The position numbers were made by a program, and so were the translations under genes. The notes under the pieces are model-generated. The model was not told where the DNA came from. It ran no database searches and worked only from the letters and a program-made list of their open reading frames with translations. From IMG/VR virus record IMGVR_UViG_3300047457_000946, positions 1 to 21,347 of that record: DNA of 21,347 nt. One strand, given 5' to 3'. This DNA is from a virus. Within the stretch, counting starts at the first letter, position 1; each line of letters opens with the position of its first letter. This document shows, piece by piece, positions 14,540-21,175 of this stretch.

Positions 14540-15875
14540 GGACGACCAGTTCACGAGAAAGGCTCTTCCCTTTTTGAAGGACGAGTACTTTTTCGAGGAA
14601 GACGATAGGACACTTTTCTCTACCATTCGGGACTTTGTACTCAAGTACAACACCAATCCGACCGAAGACGCCCTTGCTATCGAGATTTCATCGAAGCAAG
14701 GGCTAACGGACATGACTGTCAAGAATATCGAGGCAACACTTGCAGAGATCAGGGCTTCCAAGGATACAAAGGAGCCCCATCTGAAATGGTTGGTCGACCA
14801 CACGGAGCAATTCTGTCAGGACAAATCTCTGTATAACGCCATCATGAAGTCCATCGATATCATGAAGGACGAGAAGGGACATACATCCAAGGGAGCCATA
14901 CCGAAGCTGTTGTCCGATGCCCTGGCTGTATCATTTGATCCAAACGTGGGACACGATTATCTAGAGCAGTCGGAGGATCGATTCGAGTACTATCACCGAG
15001 TGCATGAGAAGATTGCCTTCGACCTCGAATTCATGAACCTCATTACCAAGGGTGGACTACCAAAGAAAACTCTGAATATCATCCTTGCAGGCACGGGTGC
15101 AGGCAAGAGCTTGTTCATGTGTCACTGTGCAGCCGCCAATCTGGCAATGGGCAAGAATGTTCTCTACATAACAATGGAGCTTGCAGAAGAGGAAGTCGCC
15201 AAGAGAATTGACGCGAACCTCCTGAATACATCATTCGATGACCTTATGGTTATGCCGAAGGACATGTACCATAAGCGAGTATCTGCCCTCAAAGCAAAGA
15301 CGACTGGTAAGCTGATCATCAAGGAATATCCAACAGCCGCCGCGTCGACCTTGCACTTCAAGACTCTCTTGAACGAACTGTTCCTGAAGAAATCCTTCAG
15401 ACCAGATATCATCTATGTGGACTATCTGAACATTTGCTGTTCGGCGCGCGTCAAGCCGGGAGCCAATATCAACTCCTACACCTACATTAAGTCGATTGCC
15501 GAAGAGCTTCGAGGACTGGCAGTAGAGTTCGAAGTGCCGCTGGTTTCTGCGACACAGACTAACCGAACAGGTTTCGATAGCTCGGACGTGGACCTGACCA
15601 ATACGTCAGAGTCGTTTGGACTACCAGCCACTGCCGACTTCATGTTTGCACTGATCACATCCGAGGAACTGGAACAACTGGGTCAAATCCAAGTCAAGCA
15701 GCTAAAGAATCGCTTTGCTGATCCATCACAGAACAAGCGATTCCTTCTGGGTATCGACAAGAGCAAGATGAAGCTATTCGACTTGGAGGACTCTGCACAA
15801 CAGGACGTAGCCGATTCTGGTCAGGATCGACCAGTTATGGACCACAAGAGCAAATTCAAAGCGCTGAAGGTGTAA
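14502..15875 (+). CDS. 41: replicative DNA helicase, T4 gp41 (DnaB type)
   Basis: A 457-residue RecA-fold hexameric helicase that unwinds DNA ahead of the polymerase and loads with primase. Landmarks shared with T4 gp41 are GAIPKLLSDALAVSFD near 131-146, ITKGG near 181-185, Walker A AGTGAGKS (196-203), LYITMELAEEEVAKRIDAN near 221-239, Walker B IIYVDY (303-308), SYTYIKSIAEELRGLAVE, and SESFGLPATADFM. The length is near T4's 475. The ATG at 14502 overlaps the previous ORF by 38 bases and lies in good match to the start of the T4 protein. No primase (gp61) or helicase loader (gp59) is seen nearby. Confidence 0.96.
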   Translation: MSIEKTILRNLLKDDQFTRKALPFLKDEYFFEEDDRTLFSTIRDFVLKYNTNPTEDALAIEISSKQGLTDMTVKNIEATLAEIRASKDTKEPHLKWLVDHTEQFCQDKSLYNAIMKSIDIMKDEKGHTSKGAIPKLLSDALAVSFDPNVGHDYLEQSEDRFEYYHRVHEKIAFDLEFMNLITKGGLPKKTLNIILAGTGAGKSLFMCHCAAANLAMGKNVLYITMELAEEEVAKRIDANLLNTSFDDLMVMPKDMYHKRVSALKAKTTGKLIIKEYPTAAASTLHFKTLLNELFLKKSFRPDIIYVDYLNICCSARVKPGANINSYTYIKSIAEELRGLAVEFEVPLVSATQTNRTGFDSSDVDLTNTSESFGLPATADFMFALITSEELEQLGQIQVKQLKNRFADPSQNKRFLLGIDKSKMKLFDLEDSAQQDVADSGQDRPVMDHKSKFKALKV

Positions 15876-15876
15876 C

Positions 15877-16296
15877 ATGGAAAAAGTTGATGAGATTATC
15901 CTACACGGCAAGTTCATGAACTTGGCTGAGAAATGCGACACGCTTGAGAAGATGCAAAAGTTCTGCAAAGCCTTTCTGACCAAGTATCCAACAGAAGTCA
16001 AGCAGAAAGAGAACACTGAGTATTGGCCAAACCGCTATGAGGAGGAAGTACGGTGGCTGCCCAAAAGTAAACCACATGAGTATACCGCTTCTGTCTCCAT
16101 GGCCGATTATGGGTTTTCTATGTCCAATGAGGAACATCTAGCGATGATCGAACGCGCGAAATTTGACATTGCAAACTCTCTAACAATGCAGGTTATTAAT
16201 GGTGGTGGTATAGAGTGGATATCGAGAAAAGACTATCACAGTATGAACACCATCTACAGTGGAACTATGTCAGTCAACGTAGGAGAAAAGAAGTGA
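15877..16296 (+). CDS. 139-residue protein of unknown function
   Basis: Begins one base after the gp41 stop, with GAAGGTG as ribosome site. The N-terminal half is helical (LAEKCDTLEKMQKFCKAF) and has a Trp/Tyr/Arg-rich middle (YWPNRYEEEVRWLP). The end is beta-like with a GGG turn. No motif, signal peptide or membrane segment is recognised. It overlaps the next start by one base (TGATG). Confidence 0.62.
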   Translation: MEKVDEIILHGKFMNLAEKCDTLEKMQKFCKAFLTKYPTEVKQKENTEYWPNRYEEEVRWLPKSKPHEYTASVSMADYGFSMSNEEHLAMIERAKFDIANSLTMQVINGGGIEWISRKDYHSMNTIYSGTMSVNVGEKK

Positions 16297-16538
16297 TGGA
16301 AAAGTACAGCATTCATAAGGTTGTCCATTCTGGCGAGGAGTTCTATTGCATCTATGAGAACGCAACAAATCAAGTGATCGACTTTTTTGCGTTCAGCGAA
16401 GATGCATCCGATACTGTCAAGCGCATGAGCAAGGGCAAGGGATTCGATGGATTCACTCCAGCGTTTATGCTCAATTCGGCACTACCCGAACGGGCAGTGG
16501 ACATAAATAAGAAGTTCAAAGAGATATTCTCGAAATGA
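16296..16538 (+). CDS. 80-residue protein of unknown function
   Basis: The ATG at 16296 in a TGATG junction is chosen over an in-frame ATG at 16215, which would lie deep in the previous gene; AGGAG at 16281-16285 supports it. The protein starts with short beta strands (YSIHKVV, EEFYCIYENATNQVIDFFAF) and then has a charged helical part. The fold resembles small phage proteins but no family is assigned. Confidence 0.62.
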   Translation: MEKYSIHKVVHSGEEFYCIYENATNQVIDFFAFSEDASDTVKRMSKGKGFDGFTPAFMLNSALPERAVDINKKFKEIFSK

Positions 16539-16590
16539 GGGTTCGACTTTGGTGAATGCATTCCGCGTGATGGTAGAGTAATACTCAAAC

Positions 16591-17070
16591 ATGGAATGGG
16601 TAATGAACATATCAGTCAGAGGAAACAACGAAGTTCTAAACAAGCGCGAGTTGCGCTATGCTGTAACATTCTTTTCATATCGGCTTCTTGGACCCCGCCT
16701 TTCCAAGAACGTGTCAGTCAGAGTCGAGAATAATGCGGTGGATGGAAGATACTGGGGATTCTGTTGTGCCCTGGATGAAGACTTCCGCCGCTATCCTCGC
16801 GAGTTCGAAGTGGTACTTTTCCAATCCAAGCAGCGAAGCAAAACCCTAGAAACCTTGGCACACGAAATGGTGCACGTCAAGCAGTTTGCTAGAGGCGAGC
16901 TCCGCTCCATAGGAACATTCGATTACAAGTGGATGGGACAGAAGTTCAACATATGGGACCCCTCATATGGAGAAGCAAATCTCCCATGGGAAATCGAAGC
17001 GTACGGTCTCGAAAAGGAACTGAAAGAGGAGTACCTGGAGCATGTCAAGCAGGAAGGCTTGACGTTCTGA
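16591..17070 (+). CDS. SprT-like zinc metallopeptidase-like protein
   Basis: A 159-residue protein with a zinc-binding HEMVH at residues 91-95 within TLAHEMVHVKQ, preceded by a beta-strand region. Further on, PWEIEAYG (132-139) supplies an acidic residue placed like a third zinc ligand. This layout (HExxH, then a W-E-x-EA block about 40 residues on) is common in small phage metallopeptidases of the SprT-like or minimal gluzincin type. The substrate is unknown. There is no signal peptide. The ATG at 16591 or the in-frame ATG at 16603 could be the start; neither has a strong ribosome site. A short gap with a weak TGG-TAGAGT element precedes it. Confidence 0.72.
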   Translation: MEWVMNISVRGNNEVLNKRELRYAVTFFSYRLLGPRLSKNVSVRVENNAVDGRYWGFCCALDEDFRRYPREFEVVLFQSKQRSKTLETLAHEMVHVKQFARGELRSIGTFDYKWMGQKFNIWDPSYGEANLPWEIEAYGLEKELKEEYLEHVKQEGLTF

Positions 17071-17102
17071 TTGCTATATACAACCAGTGTCGAAGATTCC
17101 TA

Positions 17103-17131
17103 TTGACACTGGGGGTACCCTATGCTATAGT
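17103..17131 (+). promoter_or_regulatory. sigma70 promoter for the nuclease unit
   Basis: Perfect TTGACA (17103-17108) and TATAGT (17126-17131) are 17 bases apart, with TGC before the -10. The expected start is near 17138, ahead of the AGGAG at 17148-17152 that serves the ATG at 17162. This decides against ATGs at 17087 and 17138 for the next gene. Confidence 0.8.
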
Positions 17132-17161
17132 AGGGGCATGATCGAACAGGAGAACACTGAC

Positions 17162-17344
17162 ATGAACGGAAATATCGAGACTTGGCTTGTCGAGGAAGTT
17201 GACACCACCACTGGTCGAAAGACGTTCAGCCAGGTGTTCACTGATCGCATTGAAGCCTATGAAACATACAAGTACCTCTCGGAAAGTAAACCAGACACCT
17301 TGGTCTCAGTGACCAAGCAAACCAAGAGGTTGCTAGTCGAGTAA
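17162..17344 (+). CDS. 60-residue protein of unknown function
   Basis: First gene of the unit driven by the 17103 promoter. The ATG at 17162 is nine bases after AGGAG and follows the leader AACACTGACATG, similar to leaders at 10744 and 20081. The product is a small soluble protein (ETWLVEEVDTTTGRKTF, then a helix with YETYKYLSES and a beta strand). No family is recognised. It ends two bases before the nuclease-like gene. Confidence 0.62.
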   Translation: MNGNIETWLVEEVDTTTGRKTFSQVFTDRIEAYETYKYLSESKPDTLVSVTKQTKRLLVE

Positions 17345-17345
17345 T

Positions 17346-17819
17346 ATGCTTCTAGTAAATGTGCTATTGAAACTGTTCACCATACTGCGAATAACTGTTG
17401 CATTCATACTATTTCTACCCTTCTATTCGAGTCGATTGGAAACCAAGGAACTATCCAAATACGATTTCAAGGTGCTGAGAGTAGTTGATGGAGACACGAT
17501 AGACATAGACGCGCAATTCCTGCCGCCCGAACTTGGGAAGCATTTGAAGTTGCGCGTCTATGGTGTTGACACTCCTGAAAAGGGTCATCAGGCGAAATGC
17601 AATGCAGAACGCCGAAAGGCTCAAACAGCTACCGAGTTCGTGGAAGAAAAAGTTGCTAACGCGAAAGTCATCAAGGTCGAATTACGCAAGTGGGACAAAT
17701 TTGGCGGCCGAGTATTGGGAGACTTGATTATCGATGGAAAACGACTATCTGAGCTCCTGGTGGAAGAAGGTCATGCGGTCTCATATGACGGTGGTAGAAA
17801 ATCCAAAAACTGGTGCTGA
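17346..17819 (+). CDS. staphylococcal-nuclease-like protein with membrane anchor
   Basis: A 157-residue protein with an N-terminal hydrophobic segment (about residues 2-27) followed by an SNase-fold domain. VVDGDT (46-51) and RVYGVDTPE (70-78) carry the calcium-site Asp48 and Asp75, the Arg70 and Glu78 pair of the active site, and GGRVLG (120-125) holds the second catalytic Arg (Arg122). The C-terminal LSELLVEEGHA and YDGG also fit. All key residues are present. Family enzymes cut DNA and RNA with calcium. The N-terminal segment means export or anchoring, with the nuclease outside the cytoplasm, where it would not attack phage replication intermediates. It could degrade DNA in the periplasm or at the cell surface. 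Confidence 0.86.
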   Translation: MLLVNVLLKLFTILRITVAFILFLPFYSSRLETKELSKYDFKVLRVVDGDTIDIDAQFLPPELGKHLKLRVYGVDTPEKGHQAKCNAERRKAQTATEFVEEKVANAKVIKVELRKWDKFGGRVLGDLIIDGKRLSELLVEEGHAVSYDGGRKSKNWC

Positions 17820-17820
17820 C

Positions 17821-18042
17821 ATGAAATATGAACTGAATACCTGGTATCACTATGACGAAGCTGCCAAGAAACACTTTGAGCGGTGGGCTCCTACGGAAGC
17901 TGCAGCCGCTGGACACCTCGTTCTTGCGTGTAAGAAGTGGTACGATGCGACTGGAAAGCTCCACGTCAGTGATGATAACTACCAGTCATTCGAAGTCACC
18001 TGTAAGGAATGCTGGAAATCTTGGAAGGTAGAATGCCAATGA
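17821..18042 (+). CDS. 73-residue protein with zinc-ribbon-like Cys
   Basis: Starts one base after the nuclease stop at ATG 17821; a longer in-frame form from 17734 or 17785 would overlap the nuclease gene and lacks a better ribosome site. The product has aromatic residues near the start (NTWYHYDE), an Ala-rich helix, and C-terminal Cys in TCKECW, with an earlier LACKKW. Three Cys and a His could form a small metal site, but this is not a clear family match. It overlaps the metallophosphoesterase gene by ATGA. Confidence 0.58.
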   Translation: MKYELNTWYHYDEAAKKHFERWAPTEAAAAGHLVLACKKWYDATGKLHVSDDNYQSFEVTCKECWKSWKVECQ

Positions 18043-18887
18043 AAGTGTCGTTTGTTTCGGACCTCCATTTGGAGTTCAAAGATTATCCCTCCACCTTCTC
18101 CAAAGAGGAGGGTGGAGATGTTCTCATTTTGGCTGGTGACATTCTTGTTGCCAACTATATCCGTGCTGATCGCACTGACAAGGATGCGCGCACGGTCAAG
18201 AGACTCGTGGAGAAGTTGAAGAAGGACCTATTCGACAAGTACACTCGCGTCCTGTACGTGGTAGGCAACCACGAGCACTATCATGGCATATACAAGAACA
18301 CTCACAAGACCCTCCGCAAGGGCCTTGATGATATGGGACTGATCGAGAAGGTGACCATCCTGGAGGATGACCACACCGTTATCGATGGAGTGCCGTTCAT
18401 TGGTGCTACGCTTTGGACCGACTTCTTCAAGGGCGACGAATCCGCAATGTATATTGCTGAACGCGGCATGAATGATTTCCACATCATTGGATCAATGGAT
18501 GTGGACGACATGACATATTTCAATAGGTATTCTAAGCGATCAATCACGCCGTCATTCGTGCTGGATGTTCACAAGAGATCGTTGGAGTACTTCGATTACA
18601 TGTCCAAGTTTTATGCGGACAAGGAATGCGTAGTCATTTCACATCATGCTCCGACCTACAAGAGTCTGAACGAACGTCATTCTGGCAACACGTTGGATGC
18701 TGCCTATGCGTCCGACCTGTCGGATTTCATGTTCGATCATCCGAACATCAGACACTGGATTCATGGGCACTGCCACATGAACACCGACTATCGAGTAGGC
18801 GACTGCCGTATCCTGTCTAACCAACGTGGCTATCCCGGAGAACAATCCTATGCCAACTTCAACGGCCTCCAATCTATCATTCTTTGA
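18039..18887 (+). CDS. calcineurin-like metallophosphoesterase
   Basis: A 282-residue enzyme with the five metal-binding motifs of the family. They are DLH (Asp8, His10), GD (33-34), GNHEH (76-80), the His pair in SHHAP (201-205), and GHCH (243-246). Such enzymes hydrolyse phosphomonoesters, phosphodiesters, nucleotides or nucleic-acid ends with two metal ions. The substrate cannot be told. The start at 18039 gives an ATGA overlap; in-frame ATG codons at 18009 and 18033 are less favoured. It sits downstream of the nuclease-like gene in the same unit. It lacks a signal peptide, so it should act in the cytoplasm. Confidence 0.9.
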   Translation: MKVSFVSDLHLEFKDYPSTFSKEEGGDVLILAGDILVANYIRADRTDKDARTVKRLVEKLKKDLFDKYTRVLYVVGNHEHYHGIYKNTHKTLRKGLDDMGLIEKVTILEDDHTVIDGVPFIGATLWTDFFKGDESAMYIAERGMNDFHIIGSMDVDDMTYFNRYSKRSITPSFVLDVHKRSLEYFDYMSKFYADKECVVISHHAPTYKSLNERHSGNTLDAAYASDLSDFMFDHPNIRHWIHGHCHMNTDYRVGDCRILSNQRGYPGEQSYANFNGLQSIIL

Positions 18888-19071
18888 TATGAGCAGGAAG
18901 CACAGAGACGAATGTGCGCTGATTCTTCCTGATATGCTTTCCGCAATCTTTGAAGGAACAGGACCCAGATTGTATATCAACGTACATGAGAACACAAAAG
19001 ATCCTCTAATAAAATATTCGGCGACTAGGGACGTCAAGGACACTTTACTGTGGGACATGGACATAATATGA
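18850..19071 (+). CDS. 73-residue protein of unknown function
   Basis: The ATG at 18850, nine bases after GGAG (18837-18840), overlaps the metallophosphoesterase by 38 bases. An in-frame ATG at 18889, just after that gene's stop, would give 60 residues but has no ribosome site. The product is a small soluble protein with no motif. It ends in an ATGA overlap with the next ORF. Composition from here to 19964 looks richer in A and T than upstream genes. Confidence 0.52.
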   Translation: MPTSTASNLSFFDMSRKHRDECALILPDMLSAIFEGTGPRLYINVHENTKDPLIKYSATRDVKDTLLWDMDII

Positions 19072-19292
19072 ATAAACCTCTCCAGTCGGTATTCAATAGG
19101 ATATACTCAGTGTCCGATGCCACACGGGGTATGTACTTTTTCGAAAAAGAGCTCCGCGCAATGTGCAACAGAGCGCTGCAAAGGAAAGTAGACATCCTGA
19201 TTCGGAATAGGGTTTATCTCGAATTATACGATCATTCATTCGAAGAAATGGTTGATCACATGTCCGGAGATATTTTCAATGACAAGGGATGA
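19068..19292 (+). CDS. 74-residue protein of unknown function
   Basis: Starts at an ATGA overlap with the previous ORF (ATG 19068). The protein is basic in the middle (NRALQRKVDILIRNRVYLELYDHSFEEMVDHM), helical, and without membrane segments or recognised motifs. The relevant features are its translational coupling and its overlap of 14 bases with the next gene. Confidence 0.52.
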   Translation: MNKPLQSVFNRIYSVSDATRGMYFFEKELRAMCNRALQRKVDILIRNRVYLELYDHSFEEMVDHMSGDIFNDKG

Positions 19293-19509
19293 CGTGAACC
19301 AGGCTACTTTACTACCCAGAGGGCTGTGGGAACGTACCATGACAGAGGAGGTATCATCTACACTGACCGCAGAATCAGAAAAAGGACTTCCTTTCAGCGC
19401 TAGTCGATTCCAAATTTCTATGTTCTTTCTTCAACAAATGACCAGGACAAGAATTATGACGGGTGATGGAATCATGGCTGCGATAAATCTGGAGAACATG
19501 ATAGAATGA
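19279..19509 (+). CDS. 76-residue protein of unknown function
   Basis: ATG at 19279 is nine bases after GGAG (19266-19269) and overlaps the previous gene by 14 bases. An earlier in-frame ATG at 19252 and a later one at 19339 are less likely. The product has a polar, Thr- and Ser-rich first half and a helical second half rich in Met and Phe (SMFFLQQMTRTRIM). No motif is recognised. Confidence 0.5.
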   Translation: MTRDDVNQATLLPRGLWERTMTEEVSSTLTAESEKGLPFSASRFQISMFFLQQMTRTRIMTGDGIMAAINLENMIE

Positions 19510-19724
19510 CCCTCACAGGCATCATAGACTCACCATTGCAGCCGGCATATGAGGCAAATTTAATGTGTGAAATGAGGGCTCAAGCTCCAAAGTATTGGTA
19601 TTCGCTTTGTCAACATGTCACGGATTTTCATCTTTTAGAGGTGAATGTTGAGCTCCAAAAAAAATATTCACCAAATGCAGAGAACACCTCAATGGTCGAT
19701 GGTCGTGAATGCTCTTTGGACTGA
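19506..19724 (+). CDS. 72-residue protein of unknown function
   Basis: Coupled to the previous gene by an ATGA overlap. It contains EMRAQAPKYWYSLCQHV and a region encoded by a run of eight A (19657-19664) where slippage could occur. A stem-loop (19640-19672) lies within the gene. No family is recognised. Confidence 0.5.
   Translation: MTLTGIIDSPLQPAYEANLMCEMRAQAPKYWYSLCQHVTDFHLLEVNVELQKKYSPNAENTSMVDGRECSLD
19640..19672 (+). repeat. inverted repeat inside a small ORF
   Basis: GGTGAATGTT (19640-19649) pairs with AATATTCACC (19663-19672), ten pairs with one G-U, around a 13-base A-rich loop. It sits in a coding region and is not followed by a T run, so it is not a normal terminator. Confidence 0.5.
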
Positions 19725-19730
19725 TGTATC

Positions 19731-19964
19731 GTGACCGAATTTAATGATAATTGGACAACTTCTCCTATTCGACCCATTCTGGTACAAGTCCATACGTGGA
19801 ATACTTCTTTTGATTCCATGTGGAATGATTCCATCGATTTGGCGACAAAGTTCGATCTTAGCGATTTCATGAATTATGAAGGAGGAGCGCTGCGACGATT
19901 GGAAGTTACAATGTCCTGGAGTCTTCGATGGAGTCTCATTGAAGAAATTTCAGAAACCAAATGA
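19731..19964 (+). CDS. 77-residue protein of unknown function, GTG start
   Basis: The frame opens with GTG at 19731, six bases after the previous stop; there is no good ribosome site, so the start is uncertain. The product is rich in Trp, Ser, Thr and Asp, with an orderly end (RRLEVTMSWSLRWSLIEEI). No motif is recognised. It is the last gene before a control region, and no clear terminator follows it. Confidence 0.45.
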   Translation: MTEFNDNWTTSPIRPILVQVHTWNTSFDSMWNDSIDLATKFDLSDFMNYEGGALRRLEVTMSWSLRWSLIEEISETK

Positions 19965-19981
19965 ACACCGTTCACTACCCA

Positions 19982-20026
19982 TGCATCCAGTGCATAGCAG
20001 CTATGCAAAAATAGATGTTGCATCCA
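19982..20026 (+). promoter_or_regulatory. dyad and direct repeats, possible operator
   Basis: A perfect seven-pair dyad TGCATAG-CAG-CTATGCA (19991-20007) is flanked by two copies of TGCATCCA (19982-19989 and 20019-20026). The second copy covers the -35 of the promoter at 20018. No T run follows the dyad on the + strand, so a terminator is unlikely. The layout fits a regulator-binding region upstream of the DUF6745-like gene. The gap 19965-20080 holds only this and the promoter. Confidence 0.5.
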
Positions 20027-20045
20027 CCTGGGCTCCTGCTATAAT
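20018..20045 (+). promoter_or_regulatory. sigma70 promoter for the DUF6745-like gene
   Basis: TTGCAT (20018-20023) and a perfect TATAAT (20040-20045) are 16 bases apart with TGC before the -10. The predicted start is near 20052, with the AGAGGA ribosome site at 20069-20074 serving ATG 20081. Confidence 0.7.
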
Positions 20046-20080
20046 GGTATCAAGATCGAGAAAGCAACAGAGGAACTGAC

Positions 20081-21175
20081 ATGACAGAGAAGATTGTACG
20101 CACCGCGACCAAGGCTTCTGGTGGAGTTACGCCGGAGGAAATGATCAAGCTCAAAGAGCATGCGGAAATGTGGAAGAAGCGTATTCTTCGCACCAAGTCC
20201 GTGGCCGAAGATTTTCCCAAGCTTCGCGATGCGATCTTTGGCATCTATGAGGCTGCCGACAAGCCGCGTCCAATCGTGATCCTGGCTCCGTCGCCAATCG
20301 CCATGGCATATGCATATGGTGCGGCGGCTGCGATCTGGCATGCTCGCTCAAAGGGCGAGAAGATTGATATCAATTTGGGCAATGATCATGTGTCGGACAT
20401 CATCCGCCTTGCCATCCAGGAAACCAAGAATCCTATCTCGGCTGCCGTTCGAATGGCTAAGCCGTCGGACACGGTTCTGGCTGATGCTCGGGCGACATGC
20501 TTCAATGCTGCCGGGCAGTTTGGCATCGATTGTGCCAAGCGCTGGAACAACGTGGTGCAGTGTGGTGCATATTCTGGTTTCGACGATGCATATTTCACTG
20601 CCTTCCGTGACGTGATCGGGCTCAAGCTGCCGATCTTTGAGAAGTACAAGCACTGGGAGCAGGCGGCAATCTATGGAACTCTCCGTGTCATGCACGAAAA
20701 GTTCTGCATCGTGTCGGATTTCCCTGAAGTTTTCAAGATGGATGAGGAAAATCGCTCGCACAATCAGACTGGCCCATCACATCGTTGGGCTGATGGTTGG
20801 GAATTGTATCACTGGCATGGTGTTCGCATTCCGAACGAGTGGATCAAGACTCCTGGTGCCCTAACGGCCAAGGTAGCCATCACTTGGAAGAATATCGAAC
20901 AGCGTCGTGCTGCATGCGAACTCTTGGGTTGGGCTAAAATTCTTGAGGAATTGAATGCCAAGGTTATCGACACCGATGCCGACCCAGAAATCGGTGAACT
21001 TCTGGAGGTTGATATTCCAGACATTGGAAAGGAAAAGTTTCTTCGGGCTCTTTGTGGCACTGGTCGAACCTTTGCAATCCCGGTTCCTCCGAACATGAAG
21101 ACTGCGATGGAGGCTAACGCCTGGACGTATGGTCTCAATCTCGATGACTTCAAGGTTCCTGAAGTTCGTACATAA
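20081..21175 (+). CDS. DUF6745-like protein
   Basis: A 364-residue soluble protein. From about residue 205 it has FCIVSDFPEVFKMDE, then NQTGPSHRWADGWELYHWHG and VRIPNEWI, a block I recognise as the core of DUF6745 proteins (the family pattern is a short repeat of D-P-x-G-P and DG-x-x-x-Y-x-x-HG). Its end has a charged region (EQRRAACELLGWAKIL), also typical. The N-terminal 200 residues include a PSPIAMAYAYGAAAAIW stretch. The function of the family is unknown to me. The gene is a separate unit with its own promoter and dyad. Its codons look richer in G and C than those of the small genes before it. Confidence 0.8.
   Translation: MTEKIVRTATKASGGVTPEEMIKLKEHAEMWKKRILRTKSVAEDFPKLRDAIFGIYEAADKPRPIVILAPSPIAMAYAYGAAAAIWHARSKGEKIDINLGNDHVSDIIRLAIQETKNPISAAVRMAKPSDTVLADARATCFNAAGQFGIDCAKRWNNVVQCGAYSGFDDAYFTAFRDVIGLKLPIFEKYKHWEQAAIYGTLRVMHEKFCIVSDFPEVFKMDEENRSHNQTGPSHRWADGWELYHWHGVRIPNEWIKTPGALTAKVAITWKNIEQRRAACELLGWAKILEELNAKVIDTDADPEIGELLEVDIPDIGKEKFLRALCGTGRTFAIPVPPNMKTAMEANAWTYGLNLDDFKVPEVRT

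Noticed and set aside
16549-16579. TTGGTG and TAGAGT before the metallopeptidase gene
   Set aside because: The spacing is 19 and the hexamers are poor; only a possible extended -10, not enough to list as a promoter.
17059-17080. TTGACG with TATATA after it
   Set aside because: Spacing of about ten bases is far too short; the 17103 promoter explains the unit.
19991-20007. Dyad as a rho-independent terminator
   Set aside because: Seven AT-rich pairs with a three-base loop and followed by A, not T, on the + strand; more like a binding site.
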